A stretch of DNA of 64,000 nt from Nocardioides luti (GTDB lineage Bacteria > Actinomycetota > Actinomycetes > Propionibacteriales > Nocardioidaceae), in NCBI RefSeq assembly GCF_014212315.1, contig NZ_JACKXE010000001.1:2418001-2482000 (forward strand). Reading direction: 5' to 3'. Shown here one piece after another: positions 32,816 to 41,636 of the stretch; position 1 is the stretch's first letter, and each line of letters opens with the position of its first letter. The notes beneath the pieces are model-generated. The model worked only from the letters and a program-made list of their open reading frames with translations, was not told where the DNA came from and searched no databases. The position numbers were made by a program, and so were the translations under genes.

Positions 32816-34207
32816 TCACCCCGTGAGGGCGCGGGTGAGGACGTCGAAGTCGGCGTTGCCGCCGGTGTGCACGACCGCGACCCGGCGCCCCGCCACGCGG
32901 TCCCGCTCGGCCAGCAGGCCGGCCAGCGCCAGGGACCCGGCGGGCTCGGCGAGGTTGTGCGTCGCGCGGTACATCAGCGCCATCGCGGCCGCGGCCTGCT
33001 CCTCGCTGACCCGCACGATCCGGGCAGCCCCGGCGACGATGCGCGCCACGGCGTCGAGGTGCGGCTCGCGGCAGGCCACGCCGTCCACGAACGTGTCGGC
33101 CTCGTCGGTGGGCACCGGCCGGCCCGCCTCGAAGGAGAGGGCGTACGCCGGCGCGCGCTCGGCCACGACGCCGACGATCTCGGTGGAGCGGCCGAGCAGG
33201 TCGCGGACCGCGATGTTCGCGCAGATCCCGCTGCCCATCCCGACCGGCACGTAGACCGTGTCCAGGGCCGCGACGTCCTCGTGCAGCTCCGCGGCGTACG
33301 TCGCCACGCCCTCGACCAGCCACGGGTGGAACGACGGCACCATCACCAGGCCGCGCTCGAGCGCGACCACCCGGGCGTGCTCGACCGCCTCCTGGAAGTC
33401 GCGACCGTGCACGACCAGCTCGGCGCCCAGCGCCTCGGTGGCGGCGTTCTTGTCGGGGGAGTTGCCCTCCGGCACCACGATCGTGACCGGCACGCCGTGG
33501 GCCCGGCCGGCGAAGGCCAGGCTCTGGCTGTGGTTGCCCCGGCTGGCGGAGACGAGGCCGGGCAGGTCGGGGGTGGCCGCGAGCTGGCGGGCCACGAAGG
33601 TGAGGCCGCCGCGGACCTTGAAGGCGCCGGTGGGGGTGTGGTTCTCGTGCTTGACCCAGGTCTCGGTACCGGTCGCCTGCTCCAGGAGCGGCCAGCGGCG
33701 GGTGGGCGTCCGCGGGACGTGCCGGGCGACGCGCTCGCGGGCCGCGCGCAGGGTCTCGACGGTGAGGGTGCCACCGACGGTGCCGTTCGCGGACGACTCC
33801 CCGGCGCCGTCCCCGGACGAGGACCCGGACCCGGACGCGTGGCGGGGGCCGGAGGCCACCGCGGTCACCCCGCTGTGCGGCAGCGGGCCGGACGCGGCGG
33901 CGATCTGGGCCAGCGTCACCGGGATCTCGACCGGGTCCGCCGCGCCCGAGGCGAGGTGCCCGGCGAAGTCGCGCAGCATCTCCAGCCGCGCGGTCGCCAC
34001 CGGGTTGCCGATCCGCACGCGGTGCGCGTCGCGGACCGCGGTCAGCATCGGCACGGACACCCCGATCACCCGGGCGATGCCGCCGAGGTCGAGGCCGAGC
34101 CGCTCGCCGATCGTCGCCGTCAGCTCGGCCACCGGGGCGCCGTACAGCTCGGTCTGGCGGGCGCGGCGCTCGTCCGGGCCGCCGGTGGGGGCGTCGGGGT
34201 CGACCAC
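32816..34207 (-). CDS. HTH domain fused to threonine/serine dehydratase-like PLP enzyme
   Basis: A 463-residue fusion. Residues 15-105 (RQTELYGAPVAELTATIGER, LGGIARVIGVSVPMLTAVRD, then RIGNPVATARLEML) look like an actinobacterial XRE-type DNA-binding domain. After a Ser/Gly linker (about 115-138), residues 140-463 form a fold-type II PLP enzyme. The cofactor lysine is in HTPTGAFKVRGGL, SASRGNHSQSLAFAG is present, the glycine-rich phosphate loop is VPVGMGSGICANI, and VHTGGNADF closes. This is the threonine dehydratase/serine racemase group. GTG 34207 has AGAGGA five bases upstream. The frame is continuous with no sign of a frameshift. It could be a regulator that senses an amino acid, an enzyme, or both. 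Confidence 0.8.
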   Translation of the reverse strand: MVDPDAPTGGPDERRARQTELYGAPVAELTATIGERLGLDLGGIARVIGVSVPMLTAVRDAHRVRIGNPVATARLEMLRDFAGHLASGAADPVEIPVTLAQIAAASGPLPHSGVTAVASGPRHASGSGSSSGDGAGESSANGTVGGTLTVETLRAARERVARHVPRTPTRRWPLLEQATGTETWVKHENHTPTGAFKVRGGLTFVARQLAATPDLPGLVSASRGNHSQSLAFAGRAHGVPVTIVVPEGNSPDKNAATEALGAELVVHGRDFQEAVEHARVVALERGLVMVPSFHPWLVEGVATYAAELHEDVAALDTVYVPVGMGSGICANIAVRDLLGRSTEIVGVVAERAPAYALSFEAGRPVPTDEADTFVDGVACREPHLDAVARIVAGAARIVRVSEEQAAAAMALMYRATHNLAEPAGSLALAGLLAERDRVAGRRVAVVHTGGNADFDVLTRALTG

Positions 34208-34392
34208 GATGTCCTCTCGCGAACGTAGGGTGCGGCAGCCGGGAAGGTTTTCGGACGGCCGACCGGTGGAAGGAGGTCGGCAGCGGGCGTGCGCTCACGC
34301 TAGCCCGCGCCCATCGTCCACGACCACGCCCGTGTCCACAGCCGACACCGGCCCGCGTCCACCGCGGGACCGCAGCACAGAGGGGGAGACCG

Positions 34393-35652
34393 GTGACCGC
34401 ACCCCTGTCGCGCCTGCTCGCCCGCGGCACCGCAGCCCTCGGGCTCGGGCTGCTGGGCCTCGCGGCCCCCGCCCTGGCCGCGGACCCCGCGACCTTCGCC
34501 GGCGAGGAGGTGACGCCGGCCGGCAACGTCATCGAGGCGACCCCGGTCGGCCCCGGGCTCTACACCGTCGCGGTGCCGGAGGGCGACGCCGAGCAGTACG
34601 TCGAGGTGAAGCGGACCATCCCGGGCAGCACGCTCTGGTACGGCGCCTCCGCCGTCCTCCCCAAGTCCGACGGCAGCACCGCCCCGCTGCTGACCCTCGA
34701 GAGCAGCCCGGACGGCTCGGGCGACTCGTGCGTCGGCTTCGAGTCGCTCTCCGACACCCTCGACCAGAGCACGTTCTCGACCCGGCTCTTCACGACCACG
34801 AAGAAGCCCGCCTGCCAGGCCGCGGACTCGCTCGTCCTGCGGACGGCCGCGACCGACGTGCCGGCCGGCCGCTACCAGCTGGTCGTCTGGGAGGAGCCGC
34901 CGCTCGAGGAGGGCGCGACGCTGCCCGACCGCAGCGTCACCGTGCCGTGGGCCGCGCTGCCGTCGGCCCCGCCCGACGACCTGGTCCCCGGCACGACCTA
35001 CGCCGACGCCCCCGAGGTCACCGCCGGCACGTACGCCGTGCACGTCGAGCCCGGGGAGCCCGCGCTGGTCAAGGTGCCGCTGACCTGGGGCCAGCACGCG
35101 CAGGTCGCGGCGGTCAGCAGCACGCGGACCACGGCGTACGCCACCGTGGGAGCACGCTGGCTGAGCCCGCTCGGCGGCGTGCTGGGCGAGACCGGCTACT
35201 CCGGCGGCCCCACGACGACCGAGCTGACCCTGAACAGCACGCCGACCACGGCCGGCTGGGCCACGCCGACCATCGCCTGGAAGAACCGTGAGGGCAAGGC
35301 CGGCGACACCCCCGCGGCGATCGCCGGCGACTACTACCTCTCGATCGACACGTTCGCGGACAAGGCGACGAAGGACGGCGTCGACCTGACGTTGAACGTC
35401 GGCGTCGTGACGGACTACCCCGCCACCGCCCCGCCCTACGCCGAGGATCCGCCGGCGCTGCCGTACGTCGACGGCACGAGCGGTCCCGGGTCCGGCGGGT
35501 CGGACGGGGCAGGCGGCTCCGGCACGGCCGCGGGCGACGCCGGCCGGGAGGCCGGCACCTCGTGGACCCTCGTGGGCGGCCTGTTCGGCGCCGCGGCGCT
35601 GTTCGCGGTGGCCGGCGTCGTCGCCCTCGGCCGGCGGGGGCGCACCGGATGA
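34393..35652 (+). CDS. Secreted single-pass membrane protein, paralogue 1
   Basis: A 419-residue protein with a signal peptide (GTAALGLGLLGLAAPALAA), a large extracytoplasmic region of two similar halves, a Gly/Ser-rich linker, one C-terminal transmembrane helix (GLFGAAALFAVAGVVALG) and a short basic tail. Half one has QYVEVKRTIPGSTLWYGASA and YQLVVWEEPP. Half two has LSPLGGVLGETG and GDYYLSIDTF. The same landmarks (RTIPGST, LSPxGG, YYLxI/V) occur in the gene two downstream, so the pair are paralogues. Similar beta-sandwich ectodomains accompany VWA-domain proteins in Streptomyces, but no VWA is present here. GTG start at 34393; the stop overlaps the next start (ATGA). Function unknown. Confidence 0.7.
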   Translation: MTAPLSRLLARGTAALGLGLLGLAAPALAADPATFAGEEVTPAGNVIEATPVGPGLYTVAVPEGDAEQYVEVKRTIPGSTLWYGASAVLPKSDGSTAPLLTLESSPDGSGDSCVGFESLSDTLDQSTFSTRLFTTTKKPACQAADSLVLRTAATDVPAGRYQLVVWEEPPLEEGATLPDRSVTVPWAALPSAPPDDLVPGTTYADAPEVTAGTYAVHVEPGEPALVKVPLTWGQHAQVAAVSSTRTTAYATVGARWLSPLGGVLGETGYSGGPTTTELTLNSTPTTAGWATPTIAWKNREGKAGDTPAAIAGDYYLSIDTFADKATKDGVDLTLNVGVVTDYPATAPPYAEDPPALPYVDGTSGPGSGGSDGAGGSGTAAGDAGREAGTSWTLVGGLFGAAALFAVAGVVALGRRGRTG

Positions 35653-35813
35653 GCGCCACCGCGCCGGCCCTGACCGTCCTGGCCGCCCAGCCGCCCTGGG
35701 GGCTGGCCTTCGGGCTGCTCGCCCTCGCCGCCCTGCTCGTCGTCCTCGGACTGGTCGCGCTGCTGCGCGGCCGGCGCCCCGCCGTACCCCCCACTCCTCG
35801 GGAGACCCCATGA
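35649..35813 (+). CDS. 54-residue single-helix membrane protein
   Basis: A small gene squeezed between two paralogous membrane proteins, sharing ATGA overlaps with both. It encodes 54 residues: a short head (MSATAPALTVLAAQPPW), one strong transmembrane helix (GLAFGLLALAALLVVLGLVA) and a basic, proline-rich cytoplasmic tail (LLRGRRPAVPPTPRETP). There is no signal-peptide cleavage site. The overlap at both ends is the main evidence that it is real. It may be an assembly partner of the flanking single-pass proteins. Confidence 0.7.
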   Translation: MSATAPALTVLAAQPPWGLAFGLLALAALLVVLGLVALLRGRRPAVPPTPRETP

Positions 35814-37147
35814 CCACCCGCCCCCTAGCCGCCCTGGCCTCGGCCGCGACGCTGCTCGCCCTGGCCCTCATGCAGGCGCCCGCGCTGGCCGACGACACCG
35901 GCGTCGACCTGCCCGCCGGCCTCACCGAGGTCGACGGCGGCGAATCGGCCGACGAGGCCACGCCGGTGACGGCCGGGCGGCTGCTCGACCACACCACGTC
36001 GAGCGACAGCCAGAACGTCTACTCCTTCCAGCGCACCATCCCGGGCTCGACGGTGATGTTCGGCCTCACCCTGCTCACCACCGACCCGGTCGTCGCGAAG
36101 GGGCGGCTGCGGGCGTCGGTGGCCTACAAGGAGGACGACGGGACGGCCGTCTTCTGCGGACGGACGGTCTTCGACTCCGACGGGCGGGCCTCGGCGATGC
36201 CGCTGCAGAGCCGGGCCGGCTACACGACGCAGAAGGCCGAGTGCGCCACGCACGAGGACCTCTTCCTGCTGGTCTACAACAACAAGGAGGCCGGCGTCTC
36301 CGAGGGCGTGCCCTACGAGCTGGACGTCTGGGAGGTCCCGCCGGTGACGAACCTCGCCAAGCTCCCGGTCACCGGCTACGGCAGCGCCCAGACCTTCTCG
36401 CCCGGCGAGCCGACGCTCGAGGCGGAGCCGGGTGCCTGGATGGCCGAGGCGACCACGCTCCCGACGGACGAGACGACGCAGGTCGACCTCCCGGTCGGGC
36501 GGATCTCGTGGTTCGCCGTCGACGTGCCGTTCAACCAGCAGCTCGACGCGTTCGCGAGCATCACCGACGAGGACGGCGCCGCCCCCGGCGCCGCCGTCGA
36601 GATGCGGATCCTCTCGCCCGTCGGCGGCATCGTCGGCGTCCCGCCCGTCGAGGCCGACCGCTTCCGGCCGACCGCCACGCTCGGCACCGGCCCGGCCAGC
36701 GTCGAGACCAGCTCGTGGCTGGTCTCGCCGCGCTCGCGCGCGGACTACGAGCCGGGCGACGAGTTCGACTCCGAGGGCACCCTGGCCGCGCAGCCCGGGA
36801 CCTACTACCTCGCGGTGTACGTCGGCAACACGTCCGGCGCCGAGGACGCCACGGTCTCGATGGAGCTGACGCCGGCGCTGCTCAAGGGCACCGGCGTCTT
36901 CGCCGAGGGCGCCGACCCGCAGTACGCCGCCGACGTGCCGGCCTTCCCCGCGCCGCAGGGCGCCGAGGCGCAGCCGATCGGCACCCGGTCCGACGCGTCC
37001 GCCGACCCGGAGACCTCGGCCGCGGAGCCGGCGGCCGACGAGGGCAGCTCCACGACCACCACGCTGGTGGCGGGGCTCCTCGGCGCCGCGGCCTTCCTCG
37101 CGGTCCTCGGCGGGGTGCTGCTGGTGCGGGCCCGCCGCCGGGCCTGA
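35810..37147 (+). CDS. Secreted single-pass membrane protein, paralogue 2
   Basis: A 445-residue protein with the same layout as the gene at 34393. It has a signal peptide (ATLLALALMQAPALA), two related ectodomain halves (NVYSFQRTIPGSTVMFGLTL with YELDVWEVPP, then LSPVGGIVGVPP with GTYYLAVYVGN), an acidic linker, a C-terminal helix (TLVAGLLGAAAFLAVLGGVL) and a RARRRA stop-transfer tail. The start ATG overlaps the stop of the 54-residue gene. Translation coupling of all three genes suggests a complex at the membrane. It is convergent with, and 11 bases from, a serine/threonine kinase gene. Function unknown. Confidence 0.7.
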   Translation: MTTRPLAALASAATLLALALMQAPALADDTGVDLPAGLTEVDGGESADEATPVTAGRLLDHTTSSDSQNVYSFQRTIPGSTVMFGLTLLTTDPVVAKGRLRASVAYKEDDGTAVFCGRTVFDSDGRASAMPLQSRAGYTTQKAECATHEDLFLLVYNNKEAGVSEGVPYELDVWEVPPVTNLAKLPVTGYGSAQTFSPGEPTLEAEPGAWMAEATTLPTDETTQVDLPVGRISWFAVDVPFNQQLDAFASITDEDGAAPGAAVEMRILSPVGGIVGVPPVEADRFRPTATLGTGPASVETSSWLVSPRSRADYEPGDEFDSEGTLAAQPGTYYLAVYVGNTSGAEDATVSMELTPALLKGTGVFAEGADPQYAADVPAFPAPQGAEAQPIGTRSDASADPETSAAEPAADEGSSTTTTLVAGLLGAAAFLAVLGGVLLVRARRRA

Positions 37148-37158
37148 CCCGGGGCGCG

Positions 37159-38349
37159 TCAGCGCAGGACGAGCAGCAGGGCGATGCCCGCGAGCACGAG
37201 CGCGACGACGAAGCAGGCGATCGCGACCAGGGTGGCGCCATTGCCGGTCGAGCCGGTCGAGCCGGTCGCGGCGGGAGCCGTGCCGGGCGCGGCGCCGGTG
37301 GCGGGCTCCGCGCTGCCGGGCCGGAGCGCCGGACCCGCCGCGGGTGCGGGCGGGGTGGCCGGCCCCGACGGGGGACCCTGCGGGTCGGCGTACCCCCCGG
37401 GCCCGGAGGGCGTCCCCGAGCCGACCGGGGCGCCGGAGGCCGGGCCGGTGGCGTGGGTCGGCGTGCTGGGGACCGGGACGTCGCCGAGCTGGTCGAAGAC
37501 CTCGGGCGGCTCGGGGTCGGACTGCCACGGCGAGCCGGGCGGCACGCCGAGCTGGCGGAGGTAGCCGAGCGCGGCGGCGGCCGAGGGCGGACGCACGTCG
37601 ACGTCGTGGCTGGTCATCGCGTCGAGCAGCGGCTTGAGGCGGCCGGCCGGCGCCGGGTCGTGGGCCGCCTGCTGGCGCGGGGCCTGGCCGGTGAGCAGCT
37701 GGACCGCGACGATCCCGAGCGCGTAGAGGTCCTGGCGCGGGTCGGGGGCCGCGCCGCGCACCTGCTCGGGCGCCATGTAGCCGTCGGTGCCGATGGCGCC
37801 GGGGAAGCGGGTGAGCCGCACGTCGTCGACGAGCGCGGCGACGCCGAAGTCGCCGACCCGGACGACCGGGCGGCCGGTGCCGGTCGCCTCGAGCAGGAGG
37901 TTGGCGGGCTTGATGTCGCGGTGCACCACGCCGGCGCCGTGGATGGCCTCGAGGGCCTGCAGCGTCTGGTCGAGCAGCACCGAGACGTAGCTCTCGGGCA
38001 GCGGGCCGTGGTCGCCGAGCAGGGTCTGGACCGAGCCGCCCCGGACGAGGTCCATGGTGAAGACGACGAGGTTGTCCTCGGCGGCCCAGCCGCTGGGCGC
38101 GACGACGTGCGGGTGCTGGATGCGCACGGACTGCTCGCGCACGAAGCGGAGCAGCATGCCGCCGTCGTGCTGGCCGAGCACCTTGGCCGCGACGAACTGC
38201 TGGGTGCGCAGGTCCCACGCCCGCCACACCGTGCCCATGCCGCCGAGCCCGATCTGGTCGACCAGCACGTAGCGGCCGGCGAGCGGCGGGGTCGGGCCGG
38301 CGGCGGGACCGGTCGGCCCGGTCGGGAGGGAGTGCGGGGTCTCGGTCAT
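37159..38349 (-). CDS. Serine/threonine protein kinase, membrane-anchored
   Basis: A Hanks-type kinase of 396 residues. The glycine loop is [14 protein letters not shown], the ATP lysine is in FVAAKVLG, the catalytic loop is [14 protein letters not shown], the metal DFG is in VGDFGVAAL, and [10 protein letters not shown] with [15 protein letters not shown] completes the C-lobe. All catalytic residues are present, unlike the pseudokinase at 10135. A Pro/Gly/Ala linker (about 285-365) leads to a single C-terminal transmembrane helix ([20 protein letters not shown]) with only a few residues outside. There is therefore no PASTA or other sensor domain. It is convergent with the paralogous membrane-protein cluster. 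Confidence 0.92.
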   Translation of the reverse strand: MTETPHSLPTGPTGPAAGPTPPLAGRYVLVDQIGLGGMGTVWRAWDLRTQQFVAAKVLGQHDGGMLLRFVREQSVRIQHPHVVAPSGWAAEDNLVVFTMDLVRGGSVQTLLGDHGPLPESYVSVLLDQTLQALEAIHGAGVVHRDIKPANLLLEATGTGRPVVRVGDFGVAALVDDVRLTRFPGAIGTDGYMAPEQVRGAAPDPRQDLYALGIVAVQLLTGQAPRQQAAHDPAPAGRLKPLLDAMTSHDVDVRPPSAAAALGYLRQLGVPPGSPWQSDPEPPEVFDQLGDVPVPSTPTHATGPASGAPVGSGTPSGPGGYADPQGPPSGPATPPAPAAGPALRPGSAEPATGAAPGTAPAATGSTGSTGNGATLVAIACFVVALVLAGIALLLVLR

Positions 38350-38439
38350 CGCGGGGACGTTACCCCGCCGCGAGCGGGTTCACGCCTCCCCGCCGTACGA
38401 CGTTTTGGGCGGCCCCACGCCCGCTGCTAGCCTGTGCTG

Positions 38440-38578
38440 TCTTTGTCTGCCCACCCCCACCGACGGGGGCCCGGTCAGCGAAGGCCCCCGGTCCGTCCGA
38501 GACGGTCGCCGGGGAACGCAACGCCCTCCTGCCACGGAAATGCCGTGGCCGCCGAGTCCAGAGGAGGTGGAGACCGCT
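38440..38578 (+). promoter_or_regulatory. Structured leader of the rpsF operon
   Basis: The 229 bases before rpsF contain several stems: GGGGGCCC/GGCCCCC around 38465-38500 and GCCACGG-AAATG-CCGTGGC at 38531-38549, then the strong ribosome binding site GAGGAGGTGG at 38561-38570. Autoregulatory leaders recognised by the S6:S18 complex are known for rpsF operons. I cannot confirm that this one has the exact binding motif. Confidence 0.45.
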
Positions 38579-38869
38579 TTGCGTGCATATGAAGTCATGG
38601 TCATCCTCGAGCCCAGTCTTGAAGAGCGCACCATCGAGCCGTCGCTCGACAAGTACCTCAACGTCATCCGCAAGGATGGTGGCACCGTCGAGTCCGTCGA
38701 GGTCTGGGGCTGTCGTCGCCTCGCCTACGAGGTCAAGAAGAACGCCGAGGGCATCTACGCCGTCATCTCGCTGAACGCCGAGCCGGCCACGGTCAAGGAG
38801 TTCGACCGCCAGCTCAGCCTCAACGAGTCCATCCTCCGCACGAAGGTCATGCGTCCCGACGCTCACTGA
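38579..38869 (+). CDS. rpsF: 30S ribosomal protein S6
   Basis: Small-subunit protein S6, which pairs with S18 on the platform. From TTG 38579, eight bases after GAGGAGGTGG, it encodes 96 residues starting (M)[31 protein letters not shown] and [16 protein letters not shown] are the typical strands. Starting at the next ATG would delete the conserved first strand. It heads the rpsF-ssb-rpsR-rplI operon. Confidence 0.97.
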   Translation: MRAYEVMVILEPSLEERTIEPSLDKYLNVIRKDGGTVESVEVWGCRRLAYEVKKNAEGIYAVISLNAEPATVKEFDRQLSLNESILRTKVMRPDAH

Positions 38870-38883
38870 TCCTCGCGTGGACG

Positions 38884-38901
38884 GGGCCGGCTCGCCGGCC
38901 C
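38884..38901 (+). other. Hairpin between rpsF and ssb
   Basis: GGGCCGGC-TC-GCCGGCCC forms an 8-bp stem 15 bases past the rpsF stop, with no T-tract. It could be an mRNA-stabilising or attenuating hairpin within the operon. Only the symmetry is directly seen. Confidence 0.45.
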
Positions 38902-38979
38902 TGTGGACGAGCCCTTCCGCCTGTCGGTGCCACCGGCAACGATGGGCGGAAACACCCCAGATTCGAGTAGGAGACCCAC

Positions 38980-39549
38980 ATGGCAGGCGAGACCGTCATC
39001 ACGGTGGTCGGCAACCTCGTCGACGACCCGGAGCTGCGCTTCACCCCCTCGGGTGCGGCCGTGGCGAACTTCCGGATCGCGTCGACGCCGCGCACCTTCG
39101 ACAAGAACACCAACGAGTGGGTCGACGGTGAGGGCCTGTTCCTCTCCTGCGCGATCTGGCGCCAGGCTGCCGAGAACGTCGCGGAGTCCCTCCAGAAGGG
39201 CATGCGCGTCGTCGTGCAGGGCCGCCTCAAGCAGCGCAGCTACGAGACCCGTGAGGGCGAGAAGCGCACGGTCTACGAGCTCGATGTCGAAGAGGTCGGT
39301 CCCAGCCTGAAGTACGCCACCGCGAAGGTCACCCGCACCACCCGTCAGGGCGGCGGCGGGGGCTACTCCGGCGGCGGCAACCAGGGTGGCGGCGCACCGC
39401 AGCAGCGCTCCGGTGGCGACGACCCGTGGGCCACGCCCGCGCCGTCGTCCGCCGGTCAGGGTCGCGGCGGCTCCGGGGGCAGTGCTCCCCAGGGCGGCCA
39501 GGACCCGTGGGGCGCCCCGGGTGCGGGCTCTGATGAACCGCCTTTCTGA
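38980..39549 (+). CDS. ssb: Single-stranded DNA-binding protein
   Basis: SSB binds single-stranded DNA during replication, repair and recombination and recruits partners through its acidic tip. The OB-fold occupies residues 1-115 ([55 protein letters not shown]). A Gly/Gln-rich flexible linker follows. The C-terminal tip is GSDEPPF, a variant of the DDDIPF consensus that keeps the terminal Pro-Phe. At 189 residues the length is typical. It lies between rpsF and rpsR in the conserved ribosomal/replication operon. Confidence 0.97.
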   Translation: MAGETVITVVGNLVDDPELRFTPSGAAVANFRIASTPRTFDKNTNEWVDGEGLFLSCAIWRQAAENVAESLQKGMRVVVQGRLKQRSYETREGEKRTVYELDVEEVGPSLKYATAKVTRTTRQGGGGGYSGGGNQGGGAPQQRSGGDDPWATPAPSSAGQGRGGSGGSAPQGGQDPWGAPGAGSDEPPF

Positions 39550-39630
39550 TCAGCTCCTGATCTGTTCCACCATCCGTACACACCTCAACCATTCCGGCGT
39601 CAGCCGGGCTTCTAGAAAGGAAGCACCACA

Positions 39631-39867
39631 ATGGCCAAGGCAGTGATTCGCAAGCCCAAGAAGAAGGTTTGCCAGTTCTGCAAGGAGAAGGCGACCGGTG
39701 TCGACTACAAGGACACCACCCTGCTCCGCAAGTTCATCTCGGACCGCGGCAAGATCCGCGCCCGTCGGGTGACCGGCAACTGCGTCCAGCACCAGCGGGA
39801 CGTCGCCATCGCGGTCAAGAACGCCCGCGAGGTCGCTCTGCTGCCCTACACGTCCACCGGTCGCTGA
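39631..39867 (+). CDS. rpsR: 30S ribosomal protein S18
   Basis: S18, 78 residues, binds S6 on the small-subunit platform. It opens [20 protein letters not shown], and [20 protein letters not shown] is the family core. The cysteines CQFC with a third in TGNCVQHQ mark the zinc-binding (C+) form of S18. This form is replaced by a C- paralogue under zinc starvation in actinobacteria. AGAAAGGAAG is a good ribosome binding site upstream. Confidence 0.97.
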   Translation: MAKAVIRKPKKKVCQFCKEKATGVDYKDTTLLRKFISDRGKIRARRVTGNCVQHQRDVAIAVKNAREVALLPYTSTGR

Positions 39868-39881
39868 AAGGAGCCAGGCAG

Positions 39882-40328
39882 ATGAAGCTCATCCTGACCC
39901 AGGAAGTCACCGGCCTCGGTGCCCCCGGCGACGTCGTCGAGGTGAAGGACGGCTACGGCCGCAACTACCTCGTCCCGCGTGGCGTGGCCATCCGTTGGTC
40001 GCGCGGCGCCGAGAAGACCGTCGAGTCGATCAAGAACGCGCGCGCCTCGCGTGCCGTCCGCGACCACGACCACGCTGACGAGATCAAGACCAAGCTCGAG
40101 TCCGCGCCGGTCAACGTCAAGGTCCGCTCCGGCGAGGGCGGTCGCCTCTTCGGCGCCGTCACCGTCGCCGAGATCGCCGGCGCTCTCGCCGACGCCTCGG
40201 GCGAGCAGGTCGACAAGCGCACGATCGTCGTCAAGAACCCGATCAAGTCGCTCGGCTCGCACGTGGTCTCGGTCAAGCTGCACGACGAGGTGTCCGCCAC
40301 GGTGGCCCTCAACGTCGTTCCCGCCTGA
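39882..40328 (+). CDS. rplI: 50S ribosomal protein L9
   Basis: L9, 148 residues from ATG 39882, which follows AAAGGAGCC; the frame is open upstream through rpsR but without similarity. [20 protein letters not shown] and [18 protein letters not shown] form the N-terminal rRNA-binding domain. The long connecting helix is about residues 41-74, and the C-terminal domain has [16 protein letters not shown]. It is the last gene before the operon terminator. Confidence 0.97.
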   Translation: MKLILTQEVTGLGAPGDVVEVKDGYGRNYLVPRGVAIRWSRGAEKTVESIKNARASRAVRDHDHADEIKTKLESAPVNVKVRSGEGGRLFGAVTVAEIAGALADASGEQVDKRTIVVKNPIKSLGSHVVSVKLHDEVSATVALNVVPA

Positions 40329-40351
40329 CCCAGCCCCACCGCAGGACCTCG

Positions 40352-40386
40352 CGAGGCCCGTCCCCCTTCCCGGGGGGCGGGCCTCG
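40352..40386. terminator. Terminator after rplI
   Basis: CGAGGCCCG (40352-40360) pairs with CGGGCCTCG (40378-40386), and the inner TCCCCC pairs with GGGGGG, leaving a short loop. It is placed between convergent genes (rplI and the secreted protein at 40407), so it can serve both. Confidence 0.85.
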
Positions 40387-40406
40387 TGCCGTTCCGGGGC
40401 TCGGGC

Positions 40407-41585
40407 TCAGCCCGGCGGGAAGACCAGCGCGTCGACGCGCACCGGCTTGCCGCCGGGGAGCGCCTCGATCACGACGGGCCCGGAGACCAGGGCCGACTGC
40501 CCCGAGCGCACCAGGTAGGTGATCCGGGGGGCGGTGCCCTGCCCGAGGTTGATCACCTTCCACGCACCCGTCCCGACCCTGACCCGGATCTTGCCGAGCT
40601 TCGGGTTGGCGGGGGCGAGCAGCCGGATCTCGCGGACGTTGCGGACCGTCAGCCGGACCCGCGAGCCGGACTGCCGGGTCATCAGCACCTTGCCCGCGAA
40701 GGCGCCCTTCGCGCGGACCAGCTTCCAGTGCCGGCTCCGGGTGAGGTCGTAGGGCACCGTGAAGCTCTTCGTCGCGGCGACCCCCTCGTTGCCGGCCGGG
40801 TCGGTGGCCCGGGCCGAGAAGGTCTTGTCACCGCCGGTGAGACCCCCGACCGGCACGGAGCCCTTGCCGCAGGGGACGTTCGCCCCGTCGAGCGCGCAGC
40901 GGAACGTCGCGCCGTCCTCGTTCGAGTCGATCGTGAAGCTGGTCTGCGGGGCGGTCGCGATCGGCGACCCGGTGCCCTCGTTGTCGACCGGGCCGCCGAA
41001 GACCACGGTGCTGGGCTTCACGGTGTCGACGCGGAACGTCGTCGACGCCGGCGTCGCGTCGAGGTCGGGGACGTCGCTCGAGGCCGGGGTGCAGCTGACC
41101 GGCGGGCAGTTGGTGCCCTGCTGGTCGGCGGCGATCGCCTGGTCGGCGGCGTCGACGGCCCGCACCAGGAAGACGTACGCCGGCCCGTCGCCGGACTCGG
41201 CGAGGTCGGGGTAGGTCTTCGGGCTGGTGCAGGTCTCCCACGCGCTCTCGACGGGCGTGGGGCTGGTGCCCAGCTGGCACTGCAGCGTGATCGGGTCGGT
41301 GTCGGCGTCGTCGTAGGACCCGGAGAAGGTGAAGGTGACGTCGTTGCCGTCCTGGGCGTCGAGGTAGCCGTTCGCGTCCGCGACCGGGCTCATCGCCACC
41401 GGCGCCGTGACGGGCGGGGTCGAGTCGTCGCACACGGTCGTCACCACGAGCATCCCGCTCGCGACCTCGGACGTGCAGCCCGCGTCCGCACGGCTGGGCG
41501 CGGCGACCACGACGATCGGGACCAGGGCGGCGACCAGGGTGGCCCCGGCCCACGTGGCGGTGCGGCGGAGGCGGGTGCTCGACAT
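40407..41585 (-). CDS. Secreted Ig-like repeat protein
   Basis: A 392-residue secreted protein with a signal peptide (RTATWAGATLVAALVPIVVV, cleavage near SRADA/GC). Its body is beta-rich: a cadherin/PKD-like segment (DVTFTFSGSYDDADTDPITL), then a bacterial Ig-like segment around RATDPAGNEGVAATKSFTV with ATFRCALDGANVPCG. The latter is the TFxCxLDG motif of chitobiase-like/Ig repeats common in Nocardioides exoproteins. A C-terminal strand-rich domain (VRLTVRNVREIRLLAPANP) has no recognised family. There is no catalytic motif and no membrane anchor; probably cell-surface or secreted. Function unknown. Confidence 0.7.
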   Translation of the reverse strand: MSSTRLRRTATWAGATLVAALVPIVVVAAPSRADAGCTSEVASGMLVVTTVCDDSTPPVTAPVAMSPVADANGYLDAQDGNDVTFTFSGSYDDADTDPITLQCQLGTSPTPVESAWETCTSPKTYPDLAESGDGPAYVFLVRAVDAADQAIAADQQGTNCPPVSCTPASSDVPDLDATPASTTFRVDTVKPSTVVFGGPVDNEGTGSPIATAPQTSFTIDSNEDGATFRCALDGANVPCGKGSVPVGGLTGGDKTFSARATDPAGNEGVAATKSFTVPYDLTRSRHWKLVRAKGAFAGKVLMTRQSGSRVRLTVRNVREIRLLAPANPKLGKIRVRVGTGAWKVINLGQGTAPRITYLVRSGQSALVSGPVVIEALPGGKPVRVDALVFPPG

Positions 41586-41636
41586 GGTGGTCCCTCACGT
41601 GGGGTGTCCCGACGGTGCGGGCCGAAGGGCCTCAGG

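Noticed and set aside
35562-35648. Longer form of the 54-residue membrane protein
   Set aside because: The added 29 residues are Arg/Gly-rich and lie out of frame inside the preceding gene; the ATGA-coupled ATG at 35649 is far better.
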